Assembly (NCBI GenBank): GCA_964581605.1 | Contig: CAZOPF010000015.1 | Coordinates: 6,483 to 70,482, forward strand | Reading direction: 5' to 3' | DNA from: CAADGU01 sp964581605 | GTDB taxonomy: Bacteria; Chloroflexota; Anaerolineae; Promineifilales; Promineifilaceae | DNA: 64,000 nucleotides | Shown: piece after piece, positions 16,288 to 24,383 of the stretch | How the letters are laid out: each line of letters starts with the position of its first letter | Numbering within the stretch: the first letter of the stretch is position 1 | The notes under the pieces: generated by a model | What the model was told of the DNA's origin: nothing | What the model saw: the letters and a program-made list of their open reading frames with translations, nothing else | Databases searched by the model: none | Translations under genes and position numbers: made by a program

Positions 16288-18326
16288 CCAATACAACCAG
16301 GATAACGCCGGAAACGCCTGTGCTGGAAACAATGGCCGGGGAACTTCATGCGGAATCAAACCAGCCGCAATCCTTCTCCCTCGTGCGCCGCATTCCCATC
16401 AGCCGCAAACTGACCATTGGCTTCTCCATTTTAGTGCTGCTCACCTTGCTTGTGGCTGCCCTCAGCTATTTTAGTAGCGACGACGCCAGCGAAAAGATTG
16501 AAGATACCAACCAGCTGCGGGTGCCCATCGCGCTGGAAGCGACAACGGCCAAAGCTAATCTGTTGTTGATGCTCTCCAATACACGCGGTTATCTGGCGCT
16601 GGGTGATGAACGCTTTTTGAATGATTATCTGGCGGCGCGGATTGCGTTTGAGTCTAACCTGGATAATCTGGAACCGTTGCTGGCGGCGGAAGGTGAGGGC
16701 AGCCAGGAACAACTGGCGATGTTGTCGCAGTTGCGGAGTGCGCTAATTAATTATGGTGAAACGGCCGAGGAACTTTTTGTCTTGCGTGATGACCAGCTGG
16801 CCAGCCAGCCCGCTTACAAAATTGTGGCCACCGAAGGCACCACCCTGGCCGGTAATGTGCTGCTGGACACGCAAAAAGTGATTGACAGTGTGGCCCGTGA
16901 AGCGGCCATTGAAGATGTGCCGCTGCTGGAAGACCTGGCCGAGTTTCAAAGCTCCTTTCTGGCAATGCTCTCTGGGTTGCGCAGTTACACGACGACGCGC
17001 AATCGTAGCTATCGCAGCGAGTATATTGCCAATAGTTTGCTCAACGACCAGGCGTGGGCGCGTTTGCAGGGGCGTGTGGCGCGAGGGGAATTTGACGAAG
17101 AGCAAATCGCTTTGCTGACGACGATTGATGAGAACCGCACGGCGTTTTTGGTGCTGCCCGAGGCGGAGGTTTTTCCAATTTTAGAGAGTGACGCCTGGCG
17201 GCAGGATTTGCTGTTGTTCCGGGATGAGACGGTGCCGCTGGCGGATGATATGCTGGCTTTGCTGGAAAATATCACGGCCAGCCAGCAGTTGCAGTTGCAG
17301 CAGGAGCTGGGTGAGGGGACGTTTAGTTTGTTGCAGTCGCGCCAGCTCACGCTGACAATAGGGGCTATTGCCATTGTGATTGGGGTGATGCTGGCTTATC
17401 TGTTCCGGCGGAATATCGTGGGGCCGGTGGGGCGGCTGACGGCCGTGTCTGAACGAATTCGCGGTGGTGATCTGGAAGCCCAGGCTGCGGTGGAATCGGC
17501 CGATGAAATTGGTACACTGGCGCTCACCTTTAACCGGATGACGGGGCAGTTACGCACCACATTGGGCGAAGTACGCCAGGAACGGGATCGCGCCGATAAT
17601 TTGCTGCATGTGGTGATCCCCATTGGCGTCGAGTTGTCGTCTGAACAAGATTTTGACCGGATGTTGGAGAAGATGCTGGTGGAGGCGAAAACGTTTTGCC
17701 ATGCGGACGCGGGCAGTCTTTATTTGCGCACGGAAGATGAAAAATTGCAGTTTGTGATCGTGCGCAATGATTCGCAAGCCATTGCTTTGGGCGGGACGAC
17801 GGGCCAGCCGGTGACGTTTCCACCATTGAGGTTGTACGATGAACACGGCCGTGCCAACCAGCAAAACGTCGCCGCCCACACCGTGCATACCGGCCAGGCC
17901 ATTAACATCCCCGATGTCTATTCGGCCAAAGAGTTTGATTTCAGCGGCCCGCGCCAGTTTGATGAGCAAACCGGCTACCGTACCCAGTCCATGCTCACCA
18001 TTCCCCTCAAAAACAGCCTGGGTGATGTGAAAGGGGTGCTGCAACTGCTCAACGCCCAAGACCCCGAAACGGGGCAAATCATCCCCTTTGATCCCAATTT
18101 GCAGCAGATGATGGAATCCTTTTCCTCGTTGGCTGTTGCCGCGCTGGAAGCGTACATTCGTGAACAGGCGCTGCGCCAGGAAATTCAACAGTTGCGCATT
18201 GAAATTGATGAGGCAAAATTACAAAAGACGGTCAGCGAAACGGTGGATTCTGACTTTTTCCAGGATTTGCAGGCCCGCGCTGCCGATATTCGCCGCCGTC
18301 GGCAGAGCGGTAGCGGTAATCAGTAG
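16284..18326 (+). CDS. membrane sensor with HAMP and GAF domains, no kinase
   Basis: 680 residues. TM1 about 43-65 (LTIGFSILVLLTLLVAALSY), a helical extracytoplasmic region of about 285 residues, TM2 about 352-372, then HAMP (GPVGRLTAVSERIRGGDLEA), a GAF domain (about 440-630, HADAGSLYLRTEDEKL to AALEAY) and a C-terminal helix with LRIEIDEAKLQKTVSETVDS and SDFFQDLQARAADIRRRR. No histidine kinase, GGDEF, cyclase, phosphatase or methyl-accepting motif is present. Good Shine-Dalgarno GGAGG before ATG 16284. Signal output must pass through a partner; the MinD-like ATPases downstream are candidates (inference). Confidence 0.85.
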   Translation: MTNTTRITPETPVLETMAGELHAESNQPQSFSLVRRIPISRKLTIGFSILVLLTLLVAALSYFSSDDASEKIEDTNQLRVPIALEATTAKANLLLMLSNTRGYLALGDERFLNDYLAARIAFESNLDNLEPLLAAEGEGSQEQLAMLSQLRSALINYGETAEELFVLRDDQLASQPAYKIVATEGTTLAGNVLLDTQKVIDSVAREAAIEDVPLLEDLAEFQSSFLAMLSGLRSYTTTRNRSYRSEYIANSLLNDQAWARLQGRVARGEFDEEQIALLTTIDENRTAFLVLPEAEVFPILESDAWRQDLLLFRDETVPLADDMLALLENITASQQLQLQQELGEGTFSLLQSRQLTLTIGAIAIVIGVMLAYLFRRNIVGPVGRLTAVSERIRGGDLEAQAAVESADEIGTLALTFNRMTGQLRTTLGEVRQERDRADNLLHVVIPIGVELSSEQDFDRMLEKMLVEAKTFCHADAGSLYLRTEDEKLQFVIVRNDSQAIALGGTTGQPVTFPPLRLYDEHGRANQQNVAAHTVHTGQAINIPDVYSAKEFDFSGPRQFDEQTGYRTQSMLTIPLKNSLGDVKGVLQLLNAQDPETGQIIPFDPNLQQMMESFSSLAVAALEAYIREQALRQEIQQLRIEIDEAKLQKTVSETVDSDFFQDLQARAADIRRRRQSGSGNQ

Positions 18327-18377
18327 TCGGTTATCAGTAAACGGTAATTGCTTCACCGATTACCATAGAAGCTCACG
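18327..18377. repeat. CGGTTATC/CGATTACC inverted repeat
   Basis: GGTTATCAGTAAACGGTAATTG is followed by the loosely inverted CACCGATTACC. A short, degenerate member of the intergenic repeat hairpins. Confidence 0.5.
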
Positions 18378-18419
18378 ATGAACAAACAGAAGCTGTTGGA
18401 AAAGAGATGGAGGATTAAT

Positions 18420-18662
18420 ATGCGTGACTATTTTATTAGCATCTTTTATTCGGATGAAGACGGAGGCTATATTGCTGATATTCCAGATTTGCGCTTTTGT
18501 TCTGCTTTTGGTGAAACACCAGAGGAGGCATTGCGTGAAGTGCAATTAGCTAAAGAAGCCTGGCTGGATGTAGCTCGTACCAGGGGCAAAACGATTCCTG
18601 AGCCACGTTACCGCCCCGCTATTTATCATCTCTTGTCTCCCGCTGAAGTTTCTCCGGCATGA
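18420..18662 (+). CDS. HicB-like protein (UPF0150), solitary
   Basis: 80 residues with the HicB antitoxin fold: YFISIFYSDEDGGYIADIPD, then AFGETPEEALREVQLAKEAW. The family neutralises HicA mRNA interferases. No HicA follows directly; the nearest HicA-like gene is 1.1 kb downstream (19768). ATG 18420 is favoured by GGAGGATTA just before it; the longer frame adds 14 residues without homology. Confidence 0.8.
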   Translation: MRDYFISIFYSDEDGGYIADIPDLRFCSAFGETPEEALREVQLAKEAWLDVARTRGKTIPEPRYRPAIYHLLSPAEVSPA

Positions 18663-18761
18663 GTACGGCCGTAGCTGTGATAAGTCTGCTGAAAATTGCT
18701 CGCTGGAGGAATACGGCAATCAGGGTGTAACCCTTATTAGCTTCTAGCTACCAGGAGAATT

Positions 18762-19520
18762 ATGTCTCGAATCATATCCATACACTCATTCCGGGGAGGG
18801 ACGGGTAAGTCTAATACCACTGCCAACATTGCCGCCGGGCTGGCACTGAAGGGGAAACGGGTGGCGGTGGTGGATACGGACTTGAACTCGCCCGGTATTC
18901 ATGTGCCCTTCAAATTTGACCTGGAAAACCCTGACCTCGGCTTTGTCCTCAACCATTTTTTGTGGGGCGACTGCGAAATTTATGAGACGGCGTATGATGT
19001 GACGGCCAATTTGGGGCCGGATGTGCCCGGTCAGGTGTTTCTGCTGCCGGGCAGCATTAAAACGGCCGAAATCTCCCGCCTGCTCCGTGAAGGATATGAT
19101 GTGGGGCTGCTGAATGATGGGTTTGACGACCTGATTGAACATCTAAAGCTGGACGCGCTGTTGGTAGACACCCACCCCGGTCTGAGCAATGAAACGCTGC
19201 TCTCCATTGCCATCACGGACACGCTGTTGATTGCCTTACGGCCGGACTACCAGGATTATCAGGGCACGGCCGTGACTGTTGAAGTGGCCCGCAAATTGCA
19301 AGTACCGGACATGCGCCTGGTCATTAACAAAATGCCCGAAGTGTACGACTTCAAGCAGGTGCGTGAACTGGTGGAGAGCAAATACCGCTGCCAGGTCGCC
19401 GCCATCCTGCCCCACGCCGAGGAAATGATGACCCTGGCCAGCCAGGACATTTTCGTCCTTCGCTACCCCGATCACCGTATCAGCCAGGAAATCAAGGCGT
19501 TAGTAGACACCTTTGTCTAA
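18762..19520 (+). CDS. MinD/ParA-like P-loop ATPase, copy 1
   Basis: 252 residues of the SIMIBI MinD/ParA class. Walker A ISIHSFRGGTGKSNTTANIA, Walker A' VAVVDTDLNSPGIH, Walker B LLVDTHPGLSNETL. The family's signature lysine before GGTGKS is arginine here. It has the same length as the second copy at 20055 and shares the long block RPDYQDYQGTAV with it. Neither looks like chromosome-partition ParA (no ParB nearby) nor has an obvious MinD membrane-targeting helix. Shine-Dalgarno AGGAG before ATG. Confidence 0.85.
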   Translation: MSRIISIHSFRGGTGKSNTTANIAAGLALKGKRVAVVDTDLNSPGIHVPFKFDLENPDLGFVLNHFLWGDCEIYETAYDVTANLGPDVPGQVFLLPGSIKTAEISRLLREGYDVGLLNDGFDDLIEHLKLDALLVDTHPGLSNETLLSIAITDTLLIALRPDYQDYQGTAVTVEVARKLQVPDMRLVINKMPEVYDFKQVRELVESKYRCQVAAILPHAEEMMTLASQDIFVLRYPDHRISQEIKALVDTFV

Positions 19521-19532
19521 GGAGAACGAACA

Positions 19533-19787
19533 ATGACCGTTAAACTGGCAAGTAAAACTGTTGTATTAGCTGAGACGCAAACAATTGAACACAGCCTGAC
19601 GCTCGATGGCGTCATTGAACTTCCCGAAAGTTGTGAGGCTGAAGAATTCTTTGATGGCTTGCTTGATGTCATCATTGAATACGTCGAACAATACGATGGT
19701 CTGGCTGCATTAGGCATGAAACATAAAAGATATGAAGAAGATGAAGCACAAAATGATGAGGTAGAGCATGGGGGAAAAGGAGCCTAA
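19533..19787 (+). CDS. small acidic protein, possible antitoxin partner
   Basis: 84 residues, no family I recognise. Starts with beta-strand-like segments (TVKLASKTVVLAETQTIEHS), then an acidic helix AEEFFDGLLDVIIEYVEQYD and a charged tail. GGAGAA lies 9 bases before the ATG, 12 bases after the ATPase stop. Its end overlaps the HicA-like gene by 20 bases, the spacing often seen for antitoxin-toxin pairs. The strand-helix pattern is reminiscent of a shortened HicB, but that is only a suggestion. Confidence 0.65.
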   Translation: MTVKLASKTVVLAETQTIEHSLTLDGVIELPESCEAEEFFDGLLDVIIEYVEQYDGLAALGMKHKRYEEDEAQNDEVEHGGKGA

Positions 19788-19986
19788 AACAGGTAAAGAT
19801 TTTGTTGACCTGGCCCGGAAGTCAGACAAAGTTCGGGCAATTCGTGAGGGCAAGGGATCACACGTAATCATTGAATTTGAAGACGGTAGTTCGGTTTCAG
19901 TACCGATTCATGGTAACAAGCAATTGGGCAAAGGTCTTCATCAAAAACTCCTGAAAACGTTCAAGAGCGCAGGGGTTATTGAATAA
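19768..19986 (+). CDS. HicA-like dsRBD-fold protein
   Basis: 72 residues. GKGSHVIIEFEDGSSVSVPI carries the G-S-H motif whose histidine is catalytic in HicA mRNA interferases; HGNKQLGKGLHQKLLKTFKS matches the H-x5-GxL... helix of the family. The protein lacks the usual very N-terminal KxxSGKE start, having EKEPKTGKDFVDLARKSDKV instead. It overlaps the preceding small gene and is followed by the second ATPase. Confidence 0.75.
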   Translation: MGEKEPKTGKDFVDLARKSDKVRAIREGKGSHVIIEFEDGSSVSVPIHGNKQLGKGLHQKLLKTFKSAGVIE

Positions 19987-20006
19987 AATCGAGCACCATA
20001 TAAACC

Positions 20007-20041
20007 GAGTAATTACCCAATTACCCAATTACTCACTTACC
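20007..20041. repeat. AATTACCC direct repeats
   Basis: GTAATTACCCAATTACCCAATTACTCACTTACC: same unit as 13100, 62231 and 63118, here almost without the inverted half. Confidence 0.75.
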
Positions 20042-20054
20042 TTTGGAAAACATC

Positions 20055-20813
20055 ATGGGCAAAATAATCTCCATTCACTCTTACCGAGGCGGTACTGGCA
20101 AATCGAATACAACCGCCAATCTGGCAGCCACCTACGCGGCTTTGGGCAAGCGGGTTGCCGTTGTAGACACTGACATTCAATCCCCTGGCATCCACATGAT
20201 CTTGGGCCTGGGCGAAGATACTCCACCACCTGTGTATGCCCTTAACGATTATCTGCACGGCAATTGTGATATCGAGCAGGCGGCTATGGATATCACCACC
20301 CAACTTAACCCTAACCTCTCCGGCAAGTTGTATCTGGTGCCCTCGCGCACCCAGGCCAGCGAAATTGCCAAAATAATCAAAGGATATGATGTCGGTCTGC
20401 TGGTAGATGGGTATGAAAAGCTGCTCGAAGCGCTCAAGCTGGATGTGTTGCTGATTGATACACACCCCGGTTTGAACAATGAAACGCTCATGTCTGTCAG
20501 TGTGTCGGACGCGGAAGCGATCATTTTGCGGCCGGACTACCAGGATTACCAGGGCACGGCCGTGATCGTCAGCATCTCGCGCAAACTGGGCGTGCCCAAT
20601 CTTGTCCTCGTCGCCAATAAAATCCCCCAATCCATCCCCCTCAGCGACCTGCGCACCCAACTGCAAGGCCAATACGCCTGCCCCGTGGGCGCCCTGCTGC
20701 CCCATTCCGACTCCATGATGGCCCTCGGTAGCCAAAAAGTCTTCGTCCTGGCCTATCCCGACCACTTCATCGCCAACCAGATCAAACAACTCGCCCAAAC
20801 CCTTCTGAACTAA
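20055..20813 (+). CDS. MinD/ParA-like P-loop ATPase, copy 2
   Basis: 252 residues, clear paralogue of the 18762 gene: ISIHSYRGGTGKSNTTANLA, VAVVDTDIQSPGIHMIL, VLLIDTHPGLNNETLMSVSV, LRPDYQDYQGTAVIVSISRK. Arginine again replaces the signature lysine of the deviant Walker A. ATG 20055 aligns with the start of copy 1; ATG 20043 would add four residues from the repeat region. Two different but related ATPases in one cluster could form a heterodimer (inference). Confidence 0.85.
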   Translation: MGKIISIHSYRGGTGKSNTTANLAATYAALGKRVAVVDTDIQSPGIHMILGLGEDTPPPVYALNDYLHGNCDIEQAAMDITTQLNPNLSGKLYLVPSRTQASEIAKIIKGYDVGLLVDGYEKLLEALKLDVLLIDTHPGLNNETLMSVSVSDAEAIILRPDYQDYQGTAVIVSISRKLGVPNLVLVANKIPQSIPLSDLRTQLQGQYACPVGALLPHSDSMMALGSQKVFVLAYPDHFIANQIKQLAQTLLN

Positions 20814-20846
20814 TCGAGAATTCATTTCAACTTTTTTCCAGTTATT

Positions 20847-20924
20847 GGTGGCAAGCGGCAGGTAACAAGAGCCTGCCATTTGCCACTGGCAATTTGCTTG
20901 CCTGTTAGTTGCCAGCGGGCTTGC
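20847..20924. repeat. GGCAAG/TTGCC intergenic repeat
   Basis: GGTGGCAAGCGGCAGGTAAC is followed by GCCTGCCATTTGCCACTGGC and further TTGCC units, in the region between the second ATPase and the LacI promoter. Able to form a hairpin; may also separate the two transcription units. Confidence 0.7.
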
Positions 20925-20935
20925 ACACGTTTGCA
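20922..20935 (+). promoter_or_regulatory. upstream LacI-type operator
   Basis: TGCACACGTTTGCA, a near-palindrome with the central CG of LacI-family sites, 7 bases before the -35 box of the regulator gene. It resembles the sites at 20976 and 22069. Confidence 0.6.
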
Positions 20936-20942
20936 CAAAATT

Positions 20943-20971
20943 TTGACAAATGCTCCTGTCTTTGATAGAGT
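20943..20971 (+). promoter_or_regulatory. promoter of the lacI-type regulator gene
   Basis: TTGACA (20943-20948), 17 bases, TAGAGT (20966-20971). Start expected near 20978, inside the operator at 20976-20989. Confidence 0.75.
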
Positions 20972-20975
20972 ATTA

Positions 20976-20989
20976 TGCAAACGCTTGCA
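20976..20989 (+). promoter_or_regulatory. LacI-type operator at the transcription start
   Basis: TGCAAACGCTTGCA, palindromic around CG. It covers the expected start site, which predicts autorepression by the LacI-family protein encoded just downstream. Confidence 0.8.
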
Positions 20990-21009
20990 TAAATATCAGG
21001 AATAGGAAG

Positions 21010-22038
21010 ATGGCCCGCAAGAAAAGTTCCGCTGAAATTACCATCATTGATGTCGCCAACGAAGCGGGTGTTTCCTATTCCACCGTGTCTCGTGTCGTCA
21101 ACAACAAAACATATGTCAACGCCGAAACGCGCCAGAAGGTGTTACAGGCGATGACCCGCCTCGGCTACCAGGCAAACTTACATGCCCGCAGCCTGGCCGG
21201 GGGGCGGTCCAATGTTATCGGTCTGCTGGTGATTGATTTGACGACCCAATACATGGGGGAAATTATTCGTGGTATTGATGATGTTCTGGCAGCCAACCAG
21301 TATGAATTGATGCTTTACACAACCCATCGCCGCAAAACCAAAGAATCTGCTTATGTCAATATGATGACTCGTGGCCTGGCCGATGGATTACTTATTGTAT
21401 TGCCGCGTGAGCCAGAGGCTTACCTGGAGTCATTACGCGAGCGTGATTTTCCCTATGTGTTGATTGATCAATTGGGCACTGATGAATCTGATTTGTCGGT
21501 GGTAGCGGCGAACCGGCAGGGTGGGTATGAAGCTACGCAGCATCTCATCAATCTGGGGCATCGGCGCATTGGGATTATCACTGGCTGGATGGATATGATC
21601 AGTGCTCGGCACCGCCTGGAAGGATATGAAGCGGCATTGGCTGATCACGGCATACCGTATGATCCTGAGCTTGTATTTGTGGGCGATTTTTCCCAACCGG
21701 GTGGCTTTACGGGAGCCAGCTATTTTCTGGAGATGGCCGAGCCGCCTACGGCCGTGTTCGCTTCCAATGACGTCTCCGCTTTGGGGGTATATGATGCTGT
21801 CCGCACTTATGGCCTGAGTATTCCCACCGATTTATCCGTTATTGGCTTTGATGACATTCCCCTGGCGAGCGTTACCAGCCCACCCCTGACGACCATGCGC
21901 CAACCATTACAAGAAATGGGGCGCACAGCTACTCAGTTATTGCTCGACCTGATAAACATTCCGGGTGAAAGGCCGGACAGTATTGTCCTGCCGACTGAGC
22001 TGATTTTACGCGAATCCACTGCTCCACCCTGCACATAA
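21010..22038 (+). CDS. LacI-family transcriptional regulator of the xylan/xyloside locus
   Basis: 342 residues. N-terminal helix-turn-helix ITIIDVANEAGVSYSTVSRVV with hinge LGYQANLHARSLAGGRSNVI, then a periplasmic-binding-like sensor domain (GHRRIGIITGWMDMISARHR, DLSVIGFDDIPLASVTSPPL). Start ATG 21010 aligns with family members and has GGAATAGGAAG upstream; the longer frame reads through the operator. Position at the head of a transporter and glycosidase cluster, and matching operators at 20976 and 22069, indicate a local repressor sensing a xylose-type sugar (inference). Confidence 0.92.
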   Translation: MARKKSSAEITIIDVANEAGVSYSTVSRVVNNKTYVNAETRQKVLQAMTRLGYQANLHARSLAGGRSNVIGLLVIDLTTQYMGEIIRGIDDVLAANQYELMLYTTHRRKTKESAYVNMMTRGLADGLLIVLPREPEAYLESLRERDFPYVLIDQLGTDESDLSVVAANRQGGYEATQHLINLGHRRIGIITGWMDMISARHRLEGYEAALADHGIPYDPELVFVGDFSQPGGFTGASYFLEMAEPPTAVFASNDVSALGVYDAVRTYGLSIPTDLSVIGFDDIPLASVTSPPLTTMRQPLQEMGRTATQLLLDLINIPGERPDSIVLPTELILRESTAPPCT

Positions 22039-22060
22039 GTAGCGAGGCAAGGAGTTTTTT

Positions 22061-22096
22061 TTTGGCCCATTTGCAAACGTTTGCAAATAGGCCAAA
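22061..22096 (+). promoter_or_regulatory. 36-bp dyad: operator before the transporter operon
   Basis: TTTGGCC...GGCCAAA arms flank a perfect 20-bp palindrome ATTTGCAAACGTTTGCAAAT (22069-22088); only one symmetric pair in 36 is mismatched. It is the strongest of three TGCAAACGTTTGCA-like sites and lies in the leader between the regulator and the binding-protein gene. It could act as an operator, as an mRNA hairpin, or both. Confidence 0.85.
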
Positions 22097-22178
22097 GAGG
22101 AGAGTTTATGGAGTTGAACTGGAAGAATTGATTACTATTTGGCAATTTATCGGATTGAAAATAATGATGGAGAGAAAA

Positions 22179-24236
22179 ATGAAAAAGATTGTCGCCCTGT
22201 TACTCATTTTGCTGTTGTTTGTGGCCTGTAGTGCTGAACCGGTTGAAGTAACGCGCATTGTGGAACAGCCGGTGGAAGTTACCCGTGTCGTCACTGAAAC
22301 AATTATGGAAGAAGGGGAGTCTGTAGAAGTTACCCGTGTTGTCACCGAGACGGTTATTGAAGAAGTTGTCGTAGAAGTGACGGCCGCAGCGCCAGTAGTA
22401 GAGAGTTTACCGGCTGCTGATGTCCTGGGTGTTCTGCCTCGCAGCCAGACGCTCATTGTAGATATGCTGACCGGCCGTGCTGGTTCCCCCGGCAACTTCA
22501 ACGAGTGGGTTGGCTGGAAGAACCGGGATCGGGGGATGCAAAACCTGGCGAACGAGCCGTTATGGTCAGTGGATTTTGCCACCGGCGAAATCATCAATGG
22601 GCTGGCAGCCGGTGACCCGATTTACAATGAAGATTTCACGCAGGTGACCATTCCCTTGCGTGAAGGTGTTACCTGGGATGATGGCACGCCCTTTACGGCC
22701 GCCGATGTCGTCTTTACAGCGGAAACACTTGCCGCAACGGAAGGCCTCAACGGGCATACTTTCTTCGCTGACAACCTGGCCAGCGTCTCGGCGCCCGACG
22801 ATTACACTGTCGTTTTTGAACTAACCCAACCAAACTCCCGCTTCCACACCACCTTCCTGGATCGCTGGGGCAGCACCTGGATCATGCCCAAGCACATCTT
22901 TGAAAACGTAGAGGACATTGTGGCCTTTGAGTTTAATCCCTTTGTAGGTACTGGCCCTTATAAGCTGCACAGCTATGATGAAGAGGGCTTTTGGACAATC
23001 TGGGAAAAGCGTGAGGATTGGCAAAACAGCCCCACCGGTATCCTCTATGGCGAACCGCAGCCCCAATACATTGTCTTCCAATACTTCGCTAATGAAGGAG
23101 CTAAAATCCTGGCCCAATTGACCCATGAAGCAGACGTGGTGAATCTCTCATCGGAAGGGCTGAAAGCAGTCCTGTCCCAGTCTGATTCCTCCCGTGCTTA
23201 CCAGCAAGGGTACCCCTGGGTGGTCAACAATGACCCGGCGCAAACAGGGCTCACGTTCAATGTTGCCAGACCGCCTTATGACAATGTGGATGTGCGTTGG
23301 GCGCTCTTGTTAGCCATTGACATTGGCGAATATATGGGCACGGCCGTTGACGGCGCCGGCACCTTAAGCCCCGTTCATATTCCTTCCCTCGGTTCCTACC
23401 CCGCCGATTACATCGCGCCGATGGAGGAATGGTTGTCCAGCTTTGAACTGGATTTGGGTAACGGCGAGACGTTCCAGCCTTACGACACAGATGCACCACT
23501 GAAGATTGTGGAATATGCTCGCGGCCGTGGCTATGTGGTGCCCGAAGATGCAGCAGCGCAGGATAAAGCCTTTGGTCTGGGATGGTACAAATATGCGCCG
23601 GAAGTAGCAGAGCAATTACTCATTAAAAATGGCTTTTCCAGAGACGCCGATGGCATGTGGCTCCTGCCCGATGGCACGCCCTGGCATCTGGAATGTATGA
23701 GCGGCGTACAGGTTGCAACCGATCTTCAAGCCCGGAACTGTATTGCGGCCGTGCAGCAGTGGCGTAAATTCGGTATTGATGCCGAGCATTTCACCACAGA
23801 AACCATGGCCAATTTGGTGCAGGTAGGTGACTTTGATGTCAGTGGTAGCTGGCCTGGTTGGGAACCATGGGGCGCCGGCCCTGACCTGTACCGCACCCTT
23901 GACCGTTGGAATTCAGCCTATGTATTGCCTGTTGGCGAACTCAATCAAGGACATCAATCTCGCTGGAGCAGCCCGGAGATGGATGCTATTATTCAGCAAC
24001 TGCGCGAAACAGACCCGGCCGACTCAGAAGCCGTCATCGCGGTGGGCATCGAAGGCCTCAAGGAAGCAGTCACGAATATGCCTGGTATTCCAACCTTCGG
24101 CTATATTGGCTTCATCGCCTGGGATCAGACGTATTGGACGAACTGGCCCGGCGCGGAGAATCCTTATACCCAACCGTATACACACTGGGGACCGTTTAAG
24201 TACATGACGCCTTTCCTACAACCGACGGGGAGGTAG
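22179..24236 (+). CDS. extracellular solute-binding lipoprotein, family 5 (oligosaccharide/peptide type)
   Basis: 685 residues from ATG 22179, preceded by GGAGAG. Lipoprotein signal KKIVALLLILLLFVAC (Cys about 16), then a low-complexity spacer of repeated VEVTRVV units, then an SBP_bac_5 domain (REGVTWDDGTPFTAADVVFT, FNPFVGTGPYKLHSYDEEGF). Family 5 proteins bind peptides but also oligosaccharides in xyloside and mannoside importers. Followed by two permeases and two ATPases in the Dpp order, and by xylanolytic enzymes, so the ligand is probably a xylo-oligosaccharide (inference). Confidence 0.9.
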   Translation: MKKIVALLLILLLFVACSAEPVEVTRIVEQPVEVTRVVTETIMEEGESVEVTRVVTETVIEEVVVEVTAAAPVVESLPAADVLGVLPRSQTLIVDMLTGRAGSPGNFNEWVGWKNRDRGMQNLANEPLWSVDFATGEIINGLAAGDPIYNEDFTQVTIPLREGVTWDDGTPFTAADVVFTAETLAATEGLNGHTFFADNLASVSAPDDYTVVFELTQPNSRFHTTFLDRWGSTWIMPKHIFENVEDIVAFEFNPFVGTGPYKLHSYDEEGFWTIWEKREDWQNSPTGILYGEPQPQYIVFQYFANEGAKILAQLTHEADVVNLSSEGLKAVLSQSDSSRAYQQGYPWVVNNDPAQTGLTFNVARPPYDNVDVRWALLLAIDIGEYMGTAVDGAGTLSPVHIPSLGSYPADYIAPMEEWLSSFELDLGNGETFQPYDTDAPLKIVEYARGRGYVVPEDAAAQDKAFGLGWYKYAPEVAEQLLIKNGFSRDADGMWLLPDGTPWHLECMSGVQVATDLQARNCIAAVQQWRKFGIDAEHFTTETMANLVQVGDFDVSGSWPGWEPWGAGPDLYRTLDRWNSAYVLPVGELNQGHQSRWSSPEMDAIIQQLRETDPADSEAVIAVGIEGLKEAVTNMPGIPTFGYIGFIAWDQTYWTNWPGAENPYTQPYTHWGPFKYMTPFLQPTGR

Positions 24237-24253
24237 GTAGGTGAGCTTGGGTC

Positions 24254-24380
24254 AGTGTCATTAGTTTTTCGCCATGACTACAACCAATAAAGAAATGAAC
24301 GGATCCCCTTCTCTGGAAAATTTCCATCTATTTCTCCATCCGTTGTAGCCTTAAGGAAGTGGCGAAAACTTCGTGACACT
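24254..24380. repeat. 127-bp element with imperfect terminal inverted repeats
   Basis: The ends AGTGTCATTAGTTTTTCGCCA (24254-24274) and its mate (24360-24380) match at 17 of 21 positions. A second nested pair, CTACAAC (24278-24284) and GTTGTAG (24342-24348), lies inside. No reading frame. It resembles a small MITE-like or highly structured element after the binding-protein gene. Confidence 0.55.
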
Positions 24381-24383
24381 AAC

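Noticed and set aside
22061..22096. Rho-independent terminator after the LacI gene
   Set aside because: The T-run lies before, not after, the dyad on the transcribed strand; the match with the other two sites favours an operator.
22062..22178. N-terminal extension of the binding protein to ATG 22062
   Set aside because: The extension reads through the operator dyad; the lipoprotein signal peptide begins at 22179 with a ribosome-binding site.
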